A stretch of 13,026 nucleotides of DNA from JAYEIA01 sp964472505 (lineage in GTDB: Bacteria; Bacteroidota; Bacteroidia; Bacteroidales; JAADGE01), in NCBI GenBank assembly GCA_964472505.1, contig CAYYQW010000094.1:1-13026 (forward strand), in the 5' to 3' direction. Of this stretch, positions 1 to 9,724 are shown in pieces. The notes beneath the pieces are model-generated. The model did no database searches, had not been told where the DNA came from, and saw only the letters and a list, made by a program, of their open reading frames with translations. The stretch's first letter is position 1, and the number at the start of each line of letters is the position of its first letter. A program made the position numbers and the translations under genes.

Positions 1-2453
1 CGGATATTATCAATTTGCGCAAAAGCTTTGTCGGCGGTTTCGGCATATTTTTGGTAACTCCATTTTAAGCTATGTTTGCCGGAAGGAAGATTTATGCTTT
101 CCTGCGTCCAATCGCTTGTTCCGTTCCATTGGGCAAGTAGTTTATTGTCTAAATACAGGCGCAGATAATTTGAGTTGCTCTCATCGGATGTTTTTTTGAA
201 GAAAAAGACTTCCTGTTCCGTCTGCAAATCGGTAATTATGCTTAAGTCGCTGACTTGTCCTTTTTGTAATTCACCCGAAACTGCGGAATAATTGGAATTT
301 TGAGCTCCGGAATTTATAATTTCCCAATGACTGTCGCCCAAAAGCTCCCAGTTATGTGAGAAAGCATTTGCTTCAAAACCAATTTCGTTTTTAATATGAA
401 AACTTTTAAAGCCTGATTCGGGAAAGTAACTTGTATTGGGGCTTTCGGCCAAATCATTTGCCACTATTCGGTATTCAATCAAATCGCCGATTTGCACATT
501 CTGTGTATTGAATTTTGCCGAATATACATCATTATCGTCTTTATAGAATTGTAAATTCGCCTGCGGAATGCCGTTAATTTTCCATTCCGTATAACTGTTT
601 AATAAGTCTATTGCCAGGTTGTCTTCCAAACGGCAAGTAATGCGGGCTTGCTCCCAAAGTTGAAGACAATATTCATTTATTGCTTTGTGAGTTATGTTAG
701 GTGCACTTATGTCAGTCCCGGCAGTAAATTCAAAAAAAATATCCGGTGCTGACGGAGGAAGTTTTGTGATGGTGTCTGAATTTTCAGCTTCAATATAATA
801 TTTGTAAACAGTCGGTTCGCCCGTTGCGGGGATTTCTGCCGTGTAGTTTCCGGTTTCATTTTGCTGCATTTGAACGGCTTGCAGGTTTTGTTCCGGCAGT
901 TTGTAAAACAGGGTGGGAGAGCCTTCCGACAGCATTGAGCAGGATGTAATTTGAGCTTCTGTGCCGTAAGGCCCGTTAAGATTTTCGGTATCTTTATGTT
1001 TTTGGTGAAAAATGTGCGGTCGGCGCAGGTAATCGGCGGCAGCCATAATATCAACAATACCCCAACCGTAGTAATTATCCGGCTTTTCACTTTTGTCGGC
1101 ACTCATTTTGAGCGCTTCAAAAATTTGCATATTAGAAGCTTCGGGAAACATTTCCATAAGCAGAGCAGCTCCGCCGGCCGTTAGCGGACAGGAATAGGAA
1201 GTGCCGCCGCCGGCAGAATATCCGTTATCGTTTGGCAATGCCGTTGTTACGCCGGCTCCCATAGCCATTACATCGGGTTTTATGCGGCTGTCGGCTGTGG
1301 GGCCTACCGCGCTGAAACTTGCTCTGAAGCCCAAACTGTCCACAGCACCTACACAAAGAACACTGTCTCCGTCGGCCGGAGCGGAAATGGTGGTGGTGCC
1401 GTTACCCGAATTCCCGGCCGAGTTCACAATTAATATGCCGTATCCGGCGGCAATATCGGCGGCACGGGTTATGGCGGCAGTATTTCCGTCCATATCTTTT
1501 GCTTCGTACCAATCGTGATATCCGAGCGATGTAGATACGATATCCGGCCCGTAGTTGTATTCGGCCCATTCCACAGCGGCAATCCAGTTATCTTCTTCCA
1601 CGGGTGTTTCGGATTCCGTATTTTCGGTTTTTACCAAAATATAGCTTGCCCCAAAAGCCGGGCCAATGAGTTGTCCTTCATCAAATCCGGCTATAATACT
1701 TAGGGTTTTTGTTCCGTGGCTTCCGCTTCCCAAATCATCTTCATCTCCCACGTTTTCGTCATTGTTAACAAAATCGTAGGCGGCAATGATATTCAAATTG
1801 GAAAAAGCCGGGTGGCTTAAATTATTAAAGCCGGCATCGGCCATGCAAATTAGTATGTCGGCACCGGTGTAGCCCAAGTTGTGAGCAGCGGGTATGTTTA
1901 TTAATTCGTTTTGTTTGTATGAAGCACCATAGTTGAATTTATTATTTTTTGAATTATTAAAAATTTGATTTATAGTGCTTTGTGTGTTAGAGTAGTTCTT
2001 TTTTGATTTTAGTACCAAATCAATTTTGTTCACAAAAGGAAACTTTGCAATTCGCCGGATGTTTTGTGAGCTGACTTCTGCCGAAAGGGCGTTTAACCAC
2101 CTTGATTCGCGGCGGTTTTTTGTAAGAAAGGGAGAAATTGTTTCAATGTATTGCTTATTAAGCGGCAAATCTCGGAAATTACAGATGTTGCCGGGCAGCA
2201 TGTTTTTTTTTCGTCGGTTTATGGTTTTTTGAGGCAGTTGTTTTTCGAATGTTTTAACTTCTTCTGCAGCATGTGCGCCTTTGTCCGAAAAATATATCCA
2301 AACGGAGTATGTTTGCTCTTGTTTTGTATGAATTTCGTGTGCAAGCCGGCGGCTGATTTTTGTATTTTCCTGAGCTTCTGCATGTATTGATATGAAAATC
2401 AGGCATAAAGCTGAAAAGCCGTATTTTATGAATTGTAATTTTGCTTGTATCAT
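1..2453 (-). CDS. Secreted subtilisin-like serine protease (peptidase family S8), C-terminus outside window
   Basis: I translated this frame by hand: 817 codons without a stop, from ATG at 2453 to the left edge, so the gene is 3'-partial. Residues 1-28 are a Sec signal peptide (KYGFSALCLIFISIHAEAQ, likely cut after AEA) with no lipobox. Residues about 35-190 resemble the prodomain common in Bacteroidota S8 proteases (a WIYFSDKG-like strand, an RR pair, SRWLNALS, PFVNKID). The catalytic domain has the full triad: Asp206 in MADAGF, His246 in SHGTKT and Ser419 in GTSYSCP, with the oxyanion Asn in NSAGNSGN. Beta-rich modules follow. The last, from about residue 690, resembles the jelly-roll/MAM-like module often found before C-terminal sorting domains; whether a type IX secretion signal follows cannot be seen. 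It lies 35 bp after the nucleotidyltransferase gene, so co-transcription is likely. The enzyme should be exported and degrade extracellular protein; its substrate is unknown. Confidence 0.9.
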   Translation of the reverse strand, partial: MIQAKLQFIKYGFSALCLIFISIHAEAQENTKISRRLAHEIHTKQEQTYSVWIYFSDKGAHAAEEVKTFEKQLPQKTINRRKKNMLPGNICNFRDLPLNKQYIETISPFLTKNRRESRWLNALSAEVSSQNIRRIAKFPFVNKIDLVLKSKKNYSNTQSTINQIFNNSKNNKFNYGASYKQNELINIPAAHNLGYTGADILICMADAGFNNLSHPAFSNLNIIAAYDFVNNDENVGDEDDLGSGSHGTKTLSIIAGFDEGQLIGPAFGASYILVKTENTESETPVEEDNWIAAVEWAEYNYGPDIVSTSLGYHDWYEAKDMDGNTAAITRAADIAAGYGILIVNSAGNSGNGTTTISAPADGDSVLCVGAVDSLGFRASFSAVGPTADSRIKPDVMAMGAGVTTALPNDNGYSAGGGTSYSCPLTAGGAALLMEMFPEASNMQIFEALKMSADKSEKPDNYYGWGIVDIMAAADYLRRPHIFHQKHKDTENLNGPYGTEAQITSCSMLSEGSPTLFYKLPEQNLQAVQMQQNETGNYTAEIPATGEPTVYKYYIEAENSDTITKLPPSAPDIFFEFTAGTDISAPNITHKAINEYCLQLWEQARITCRLEDNLAIDLLNSYTEWKINGIPQANLQFYKDDNDVYSAKFNTQNVQIGDLIEYRIVANDLAESPNTSYFPESGFKSFHIKNEIGFEANAFSHNWELLGDSHWEIINSGAQNSNYSAVSGELQKGQVSDLSIITDLQTEQEVFFFKKTSDESNSNYLRLYLDNKLLAQWNGTSDWTQESINLPSGKHSLKWSYQKYAETADKAFAQIDNI

Positions 2454-2488
2454 GTATCAAAGATAAGCGGAACGGGAAAAAAGTTGCT

Positions 2489-3208
2489 TTATAAACTCAT
2501 ATATTTTTCAAATTCGGCAATGCGCTCCGGAGTTCCTAAATCAAAAACGGGTTCGCAGTGTTCGAAGCTAATAATTTTATGTTTGGCCGAGAGTTTCAGG
2601 TATTCCGGAGTAATTGAGTATTTTTTTTCGGCTGTAAGGTATTTGAAAATATCCGAACGGATAATATGAATACCGCTGAAAGCTAAATAGTCTATACTTT
2701 CTTCCGGCTTTCGGGAAACTATTTCTTCGCCGGTTGAATTGTTTTTCCAGGCACTTAGCTGCTTGTTTTTATTAAAACCGAGCTTGCGTGATGATTTTCG
2801 GTTTTTTACGGCCAAAGTAGCCAATGCGTCGGAAACGCGGTGCCCGGTTTCCATTTCGGCAATTGAAAGTTCGGAATAAATATCAGCATTATGAACCAGA
2901 AAATAGGGTTCTTCTTTAAGGAATTTCTCAGCTTTTTTAAGTCCGCCACCGGTATCTAAAAGCTTATCGCGCTCATCGGAAATTTCAATTTGGCAGTTAA
3001 AATTGTTATTCGCTTTCAGAAATTCAATAATTTGTTCGCCAAAATGGTGTATGTTTATCACAAACTCATTGATATTCTGATTTTTGAGCTTTTCTATAAG
3101 CATTTGCAGCATGGGTTTTCCGGCTACTTTCACCAAAGCTTTGGGTGTGTTGTCGGTTAGGGGTGCAAGTCTGGTGCCGAGTCCGGCTGCAAAAATTAAG
3201 GCTTTCAT
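2489..3208 (-). CDS. MurU-like sugar-1-phosphate nucleotidyltransferase
   Basis: This 239-residue protein is a single NTP-transferase (Rossmann-like) domain of the MurU/GlmU-N/RmlA superfamily, which condenses a sugar-1-phosphate with UTP or another NTP. The N-terminal signature FAAGLGTRLAPLTDNTPKAL (residues 7-26) binds the nucleotide phosphates. HNAD (106-109) supplies the first metal-binding Asp, and Asp223 in FDLGTPERI probably the second. There is no C-terminal acyltransferase domain, so it is not a full GlmU. Its ATG overlaps the stop of the upstream kinase gene by 4 bp (ATGA), implying translational coupling. In Pseudomonas the AmgK kinase and MurU uridylyltransferase form the pathway that turns recycled MurNAc into UDP-MurNAc. 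The same pairing here makes MurNAc-1-phosphate uridylyltransferase the best guess. The sugar and nucleotide cannot be read with certainty; a mannose-1-phosphate or glucose-1-phosphate enzyme remains possible. Confidence 0.85.
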   Translation of the reverse strand: MKALIFAAGLGTRLAPLTDNTPKALVKVAGKPMLQMLIEKLKNQNINEFVINIHHFGEQIIEFLKANNNFNCQIEISDERDKLLDTGGGLKKAEKFLKEEPYFLVHNADIYSELSIAEMETGHRVSDALATLAVKNRKSSRKLGFNKNKQLSAWKNNSTGEEIVSRKPEESIDYLAFSGIHIIRSDIFKYLTAEKKYSITPEYLKLSAKHKIISFEHCEPVFDLGTPERIAEFEKYMSL

Positions 3209-4659
3209 TGTGTGGCTGTATTGTAGATTTTGTCAAGCTCTAAATGGCGTACAGTGATGTTGATATCATAGCTGTTTTTTAAGTATTTGGCAATTTCTTC
3301 ACTAAGATAAACCGACCGATGTTGTCCGCCGGTACATCCGAATGCAATAGTAAGATTGGCAAATTCGCGTTGAATATAGTTTTCTACAGCCGGCTTTATC
3401 AGTTGTAAACAATTTTGTGCAAAAGTATCTGCTTGGCTGTTCTCTTTGAGAAATCGGATAACTTTGGGATTCTTGCCGGTGAGTGTTTTATATTTTTCAT
3501 ACCTTCCGGGATTATTCAAAAAGCGGCAATCGAAAACAAAGCCGCCACCGTTTCCGGAGGCATCATAAGGAACGGCTCTTTTATATGAGAAACTTGAAAT
3601 ACTGACCGTAAGCTTTGCCGACTCCGAAAGTTTTGTCAGTTTGTGTGATTCGGCAATTTTATGTAATACTTTTTTGAGTTCCGGAAAATTGCTTAGAAAG
3701 TCGGCATTCTTCAATAAGGCATTTAGATTTTTTTGAGCCGGAGCTATACTTAGAATAAAGTGTTTTTTGTTTTCAACCAAGCCTCTAAAGCCATAAGCTC
3801 CCATGGCTTGCATGATTCTCAGAACAACAAAAGGGCGATAGTATTTAAAAAATGTATTTTTTGAAATTCCGGTATGTTTTTCGGTCAAATCGGCGTAGAG
3901 TTCAATCAGTTCAGAGCGCAATTTTTCGGGTAGTTCGGCTTTGGCATCGTAGAGCAGTGAGGCCGGGTCGTATTGTAAAGCGCCTTTACGCCCGCCTTGG
4001 TAATCAATAAAACTGAGTTCCTGCTCATTGTACATAATGTTTCTTGATTGAAAATCGCGAAACATAAAAAAATCGGAATCTGCTTTGAGTAAAAAATTTG
4101 TAAAGTTGTGGAAATCGTCTTCCAGAGCTTGCTCGTCAAAATCAATTCCGGCAGGCATGAGGAATGAGTATTTAAAATAGTTTAAATCCCATTTTATGGA
4201 TTGCTCATCGAATTTTTCGCGCGGAAAGCATTTTGAAAAATCTAAGCCTTTAGCTCCTTCGGTTTGAATGCGGATGAGATGCTCCAATACTTTTTTGTAT
4301 AACTGCTTACGCCGGTTTTCAAAATCCGGAAGGCTTTTGGTTTTTTGTAAATATTCGTAGAGCGTGTTCTCTCCTAAATCTTCCTGAAGATAGCAATGTT
4401 TTTCGAGATTTTCGGCGAGAATTTTCGGAACGGGAATATTCTTATTCTTCAGATGTTTACTGATGTAGGTGAAGGCTTCATTTTCGCGGGTATTTTCGTT
4501 GTATGTTCCAATTACAGTCCGACCGGAATCTTCTATACGAAAATATAATCTGGGAGAACCCGAGGGGGGCAGTTGTTTAATTTCTTTTGGTTTAGATTGG
4601 AATGTTTTTGTATATAAATCCGATACAATATCAAGGGGAGTTTGGCTACTTTTAGACAT
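3205..4659 (-). CDS. AmgK-like sugar kinase (APH fold) fused to RapZ C-terminal domain
   Basis: This is a 484-residue two-domain protein. Residues about 10-330 form an aminoglycoside-phosphotransferase-type kinase related to AmgK, the anomeric MurNAc/GlcNAc kinase. The catalytic loop is RDFQSRN (201-207, Asp202 the likely base), and the metal-binding Asp219 lies in FIDYQG, followed by YDPASLL. Residues about 351-475 match the C-terminal domain of RapZ: SFSYKRAVPYDA, FDCRFLNNP (376-384) and GCTGGQHRSV (441-450). The last motif belongs to the glucosamine-6-phosphate site of E. coli RapZ. The RapZ N-terminal P-loop kinase domain is absent, and the sugar kinase sits in its place. Start ATG 4659 is 15 bp after the response-regulator stop; the 3' end overlaps the MurU-like gene by 4 bp. 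I infer a recycling kinase regulated by, or coupled to, amino-sugar phosphate levels. Automatic pipelines may call it simply 'RapZ' or 'phosphotransferase'. The domain identities are firm; the substrate is inferred. Confidence 0.88.
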   Translation of the reverse strand: MSKSSQTPLDIVSDLYTKTFQSKPKEIKQLPPSGSPRLYFRIEDSGRTVIGTYNENTRENEAFTYISKHLKNKNIPVPKILAENLEKHCYLQEDLGENTLYEYLQKTKSLPDFENRRKQLYKKVLEHLIRIQTEGAKGLDFSKCFPREKFDEQSIKWDLNYFKYSFLMPAGIDFDEQALEDDFHNFTNFLLKADSDFFMFRDFQSRNIMYNEQELSFIDYQGGRKGALQYDPASLLYDAKAELPEKLRSELIELYADLTEKHTGISKNTFFKYYRPFVVLRIMQAMGAYGFRGLVENKKHFILSIAPAQKNLNALLKNADFLSNFPELKKVLHKIAESHKLTKLSESAKLTVSISSFSYKRAVPYDASGNGGGFVFDCRFLNNPGRYEKYKTLTGKNPKVIRFLKENSQADTFAQNCLQLIKPAVENYIQREFANLTIAFGCTGGQHRSVYLSEEIAKYLKNSYDINITVRHLELDKIYNTATQ

Positions 4660-4674
4660 TATTATTAAAGTGGT

Positions 4675-5046
4675 TTACAAATATTTATTTATGGTGTTAA
4701 TAATGGTTGCGGGCCGCATGGGCTTGGCTATAAAATCGTCAAAGCCCGATTGCAAAATAATGCGTTCGTCATTTTGCAGCGCATGAGCTGTTTGGGCTAT
4801 AATGATGGTTTCCGGACTTTTTTCTTTTATTTTTTTCATAACCTGAATGCCGTCAATATCCGGCAAGCGGATATCCAACAAAAGAATATCAGGTTTTTCT
4901 TTATCGAAAATTTCAAGAGCGGCTGTCCCGTTTGTAGCCGAGCTTATCGAGAATTTTTTCTGCGATTTTAGGACAATAAGAATATAGTCCAAATTTATGG
5001 GATCGTCTTCAACGACCAGAATTTTAGTAGCCATAATATAATTCAT
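4675..5046 (-). CDS. Stand-alone receiver-domain response regulator
   Basis: This 123-residue protein is one CheY-like receiver domain with no DNA-binding or enzymatic output. The acidic pocket is EDD (13-15), the phosphoacceptor is Asp58 in LLLDIRLPD, the switch Thr86 is in IIAQTAHA, and Lys108 is in IAKPM, so all phosphotransfer residues are present. The first ATG overlaps the stop of the histidine-kinase gene by 4 bp (ATGA). A second ATG four codons later (5034) is possible, but the overlap favours the first. It is almost certainly the cognate partner of the upstream kinase. Without an output domain it must act through protein contact, by passing phosphate on, or by tuning the kinase. The next gene, the kinase-RapZ fusion, starts 15 bp downstream, so the pair shares an operon with cell-wall-sugar genes, though nothing in the sequence proves a functional link. 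Confidence 0.9.
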   Translation of the reverse strand: MNYIMATKILVVEDDPINLDYILIVLKSQKKFSISSATNGTAALEIFDKEKPDILLLDIRLPDIDGIQVMKKIKEKSPETIIIAQTAHALQNDERIILQSGFDDFIAKPMRPATIINTINKYL

Positions 5047-6902
5047 TGTATCGGTAATTCCACTTCAAAAGTGCTTCCCTTGCCAATTTCGGAATGCACC
5101 GTTATTTTACCGTTGAGTTTATTAATAATTTCTTTAGATAAAGCCAGCCCCATTCCAACGCCTCTGTACATTTCAGTCTCCTGACTTTCGGCTTGTCTGA
5201 ATTTATCAAATATATACTTTTTTTGTCTGTCGGAAATGCCAATTCCCGAATCTTGGACGGAAAAAATTAGCCGGTCTTGTTTATTATAAATACCAATTTT
5301 TATAAAACCGCTGTCAGTAAATTTTACGGCATTATTGACCAAATGTTTCATTACGCGCGTGAAAAGGGTTTCGTCGCTGTATATATATTTTTGTAAGGTG
5401 GAATATTCATAAAGTAATTGAATTTCTTTATTTACGGAATTAATTTCATCCTTACCGTAATCAATCAATTTTTTCATAAGAAAGTCGATTGATATTTTTT
5501 CATTATTAATCTTGATATTTCCCGATTGTAATTCAGAAAGTTTAATAATACCTTCAATAAGTGCAAGTAATGTGTTGCTGCCTTTTATAATGCTGCTTTT
5601 AAATCGCATAAGTTCTTCGTTGGAATATTCATTGCAATCAAAAAGTTGTGCAAAACCTAAAACGGCATTAAGCGGTGTGCGAATTTCATGCGATATGTTA
5701 GCCAGAAAAGCAGATTTTAAGCGGTCGCTTTCCAGTGCTTTTTCTTTTGCCTGCTTAAGTTTGAATATGAAATCTTTTTGTTCCGTAATGTTTTCGGCAA
5801 TTATAAATGCTCCGGTGTAATTTGCGTTTGAATCTTTGAGGGGGATGCAATAGCTTTTCAGAAATTTACGGTTTCTGTTTTGGTTGTGATATTCATATTC
5901 TTGCGTGATTTGTTTGCCGGTTTCAAAGCATCCTTGCAGCATATCGGAAAATCCGTTTTTTACAAGCGGGTCATGTCTCAAAAGATTTATTTTCATTGCC
6001 TTTTCTTTTGAGTCAGTTTCTAAAATATTAAGAAAAGCATTGTTTATTTGGATAATCTCACCTTCTTGGTTGCAATAGAGTATGCCCAGCGGTGAGTTTT
6101 TCAGCAGTTTATTGTAGCGCTCTTCATTCTCCAAGAGAGCTTTTTGCATGGATTTTCTTTCGCTGTTATCTCTGATAATCGAGAGATAGCGAAAATTATC
6201 AATACGCCTTGAGTGCATTTCTATATCAACGCTTTTCCCGCCTTTGGTCAGGATTTGGCGTTCGTTCATAATGGCTTCGCCGGCATCAAGCAGGTCAAAC
6301 CTTAGCGGTTTTTTATTAACGGATGCATCCGACAAAATGAAAGAAATTGACTTGCCTTCAACTTCACTGAAGCTGTATTCGCTTATTTTGCTAAAATTGT
6401 TATTAGCACCTATTATTTCTCCTTTGTTGTTTCCAATAAGAATAATGTCCGGAGCATTTTCCGTTATTTTCTTGTAATTAATGTCATCGGGCAATTTGGA
6501 AACGGATTGCTGATAATCACTCTTTATAAGCTTAAGTAATACTTCATTATCTTCAGCTCCCGGCGAAAGGTTTATTATTGTATTTCCTATAGCTTTTAGC
6601 TCTATTTCAAAAACAGTTTCGGTTTTATTTTGGAGGCTTTGCGCAAGTCGGCTGTCGAACAGTTCATAGGCCTCATTATTCAAAATTTGTTCTTTAAAAA
6701 CGGCACCTATACTTAAACCGTGCATTGTATTGAGAACGTTTTGTCCAAAGCTTTTTTTAATTTGAGTGCTTTTACTGTCAAGAATAAGGAACAGACTTTT
6801 TGTATATAAAGATTCCAAGAAGCTGTTATATTGCTTTAGTGTTTTCAGCTCCTTTTCTAATTCGCTGTTTTTTGTTTGTAATGAATCGGTATTGTTATTC
6901 AC
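5043..6902 (-). CDS. Cytoplasmic PAS-domain sensor histidine kinase
   Basis: The protein is about 619 residues from the GTG start chosen here. Order: a charged N-terminal coiled coil (about 1-35), a weakly defined region, PAS-like domains at about 145-248 and 258-378 (the second ending in an AENITEQKDF PAC-type tail), HisKA with phosphoacceptor His405 in ISHEIRTPLN, then HATPase_c with the N box around Asn523-Asn524 (HLVNNAVKF), G1 Asp551 (DSGIGI) and G2 at 581-586 (GVGMGL). I see no transmembrane segment or signal peptide, so it should sense a cytoplasmic cue or ligand. The frame can extend 7 codons to a TTG at 6923 and has no ATG before an in-frame stop. That TTG falls inside a good -7 promoter element, so I prefer the GTG at 6902, preceded by AAAAGG. 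The gene overlaps its response regulator by 4 bp. Signal unknown. Confidence 0.9.
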   Translation of the reverse strand: MNNNTDSLQTKNSELEKELKTLKQYNSFLESLYTKSLFLILDSKSTQIKKSFGQNVLNTMHGLSIGAVFKEQILNNEAYELFDSRLAQSLQNKTETVFEIELKAIGNTIINLSPGAEDNEVLLKLIKSDYQQSVSKLPDDINYKKITENAPDIILIGNNKGEIIGANNNFSKISEYSFSEVEGKSISFILSDASVNKKPLRFDLLDAGEAIMNERQILTKGGKSVDIEMHSRRIDNFRYLSIIRDNSERKSMQKALLENEERYNKLLKNSPLGILYCNQEGEIIQINNAFLNILETDSKEKAMKINLLRHDPLVKNGFSDMLQGCFETGKQITQEYEYHNQNRNRKFLKSYCIPLKDSNANYTGAFIIAENITEQKDFIFKLKQAKEKALESDRLKSAFLANISHEIRTPLNAVLGFAQLFDCNEYSNEELMRFKSSIIKGSNTLLALIEGIIKLSELQSGNIKINNEKISIDFLMKKLIDYGKDEINSVNKEIQLLYEYSTLQKYIYSDETLFTRVMKHLVNNAVKFTDSGFIKIGIYNKQDRLIFSVQDSGIGISDRQKKYIFDKFRQAESQETEMYRGVGMGLALSKEIINKLNGKITVHSEIGKGSTFEVELPIQ

Positions 6903-6920
6903 CCTTTTATTTTCTTTCTT

Positions 6921-6952
6921 CAAAAATACATAAAGGAATTATAAAAATCAAA
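6921..6952 (-). promoter_or_regulatory. Predicted Bacteroidota-type promoter of the histidine-kinase operon
   Basis: On the minus strand TTTG (-33 element, plus-strand 6949-6952) is followed by a 20-nt spacer and TATTTTTG (6921-6928), a full match to TAnnTTTG. Transcription would begin about 6-7 nt downstream, just before the GTG at 6902. It is the only strong candidate before the five-gene minus-strand cluster. The AT-rich context makes a chance match possible. Confidence 0.5.
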
Positions 6953-7009
6953 TTAAAAGCTTTAAACAGCCTTAGATAAAAACGATTTTAAATTGGCTCA
7001 TGCAGGACT

Positions 7010-7040
7010 AAAAAAAAGCCGCTGAAGAATCAACGGCTTT
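7010..7040 (-). terminator. Intrinsic terminator of pckA
   Basis: Read on the minus strand, AAAGCCGTTGA pairs with TCAGCGGCTTT across a TTCT loop, giving an 11-bp stem with one G-U pair, followed directly by a run of U (plus-strand A run 7010-7017). It starts about 28 nt after the pckA stop codon and points away from the kinase operon, separating the two transcription units. Confidence 0.9.
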
Positions 7041-7068
7041 ATGATATTTATTCGTGCTAAACCAATGT

Positions 7069-8694
<1,626 letters not shown>

Positions 8695-8724
8695 ATCAAA
8701 TATGTATTTATTTTTATTTGTAGA

Positions 8725-8754
8725 TAAAAGTATAAATTATTCCCTGTTTGCAAA
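8725..8754 (-). promoter_or_regulatory. Possible promoter of pckA
   Basis: On the minus strand TTTG (8751-8754) is followed by 18 nt and TACTTTTA (8725-8732), one base off TAnnTTTG at the last position. The implied start leaves a leader of about 25 nt before the ATG. It is the best candidate in the 73-bp gap, but the match is imperfect. Confidence 0.3.
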
Positions 8755-8767
8755 AAGTTTTTTTCTT

Positions 8768-9724
8768 TTAGCGAAAAGATAATTTTTTATAACGTCTGAA
8801 AATCAACTTGTTAAAAGGTGATTGTTTAGGAATCCATAAGTCGGCAAAAAGCAGATACAGCAAAACAAACACACTCAAAATGGCCGCAGGAATGGCTGCT
8901 TTTACATCAAATAAGGTTATAGCCGTTGCAGCGGCAAAACCGGAACTTTTTATGGTGAGCATTAAATTGTGGCTTATGTTGGCAGCTTTGCTGATTTTGT
9001 TTGAAAAATAAAAACTGTAAAGCAGACCGGTAAGAAACATGCTGACAATAAAAATTAATGATGAATATAATAAAATTCTGAAATCACTAAAAAGCAAGTC
9101 GCGATTAAGGCCTATACTTGTATAAATAATTAGAGCAAAACCTATGTCTGTTATTTTTCCTCGAATTTTTTCTGTTGTCGGATATACTTTTTTTAGCCGC
9201 AACAGCCTTGACAAAATTAAAGGCACTACTACTACAATGGCTATGGTCTCGAGTATTCGCGTTGGGTCAGCCGATTTTGCATCGGTAAAAATTGTAATAA
9301 TCAAAGGACTTAAAATTATGGCAGCGAGATAACTGCCTAAAATACCGATTAAGGCAAATTTCATATTTCCTTTAAAAATAGCCGTAAAAGGAATTACGGC
9401 AACACCGGGCGGAGTGGCTGCAATAACAATAAAACCGGTTTGAATGCTTTCGTCGTCAAACAGCAAGAAACTCATAGACAACAGTATGGCACCAAAAATA
9501 AAGTAATTCATGAATATGGAGCGTGCACTGATACCGGCAGCTTGTTTTATGTTTCGTAACTGTTTAAAGTTAATGCCGCTTACGGAAAAAAGCATGACAA
9601 GGGCAAGTACCCATATCAGGCTGTCTTTCAGAAAAACGGCAGGTTTTGGTAGGCTCAGCCCGAGCGCCAGCGCCGTCAGTAATATAACATTTCTGTTTTG
9701 TATGATTTGTAAAAACTTGTTCAT
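8768..9724 (-). CDS. BASS/SBF-family transporter (bile acid:sodium symporter-like)
   Basis: This 318-residue, very hydrophobic protein has about ten membrane segments (roughly 11-30, 33-50, 70-89, 96-115, 122-147, 157-173, 193-207, 216-239, 258-272, 277-295). The ATPPGVAVIPFTAIFKG stretch (103-119) and KSSGFAAATAITLF (259-272) sit where the BASS fold has its crossing helices and sodium/substrate site. The length fits a bacterial SBF protein. Family members move bile acids, pantoate, pyruvate or other organic anions with Na+; the substrate here cannot be told from sequence. The C-terminus is basic (RRYKKLSFR), consistent with a cytoplasmic tail. Start ATG 9724 is 85 bp after the xerD stop, and the stop is 73 bp before pckA, so linkage to either is uncertain. 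An ACR3-type arsenite carrier is less likely because no ars genes are nearby. Confidence 0.8.
   Translation of the reverse strand: MNKFLQIIQNRNVILLTALALGLSLPKPAVFLKDSLIWVLALVMLFSVSGINFKQLRNIKQAAGISARSIFMNYFIFGAILLSMSFLLFDDESIQTGFIVIAATPPGVAVIPFTAIFKGNMKFALIGILGSYLAAIILSPLIITIFTDAKSADPTRILETIAIVVVVPLILSRLLRLKKVYPTTEKIRGKITDIGFALIIYTSIGLNRDLLFSDFRILLYSSLIFIVSMFLTGLLYSFYFSNKISKAANISHNLMLTIKSSGFAAATAITLFDVKAAIPAAILSVFVLLYLLFADLWIPKQSPFNKLIFRRYKKLSFR

Noticed and set aside
951..2390. Several short open frames on the plus strand and one on the minus strand over the protease gene
   Set aside because: They are shadows of one continuous 817-codon minus-strand frame with signal peptide and catalytic triad.
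2454..2470. TATCTTTG as a -7 element just before the protease gene
   Set aside because: It matches TAnnTTTG but has no TTTG/TTG at a suitable distance upstream and lies 4 nt from the ATG; read-through from the operon is simpler.
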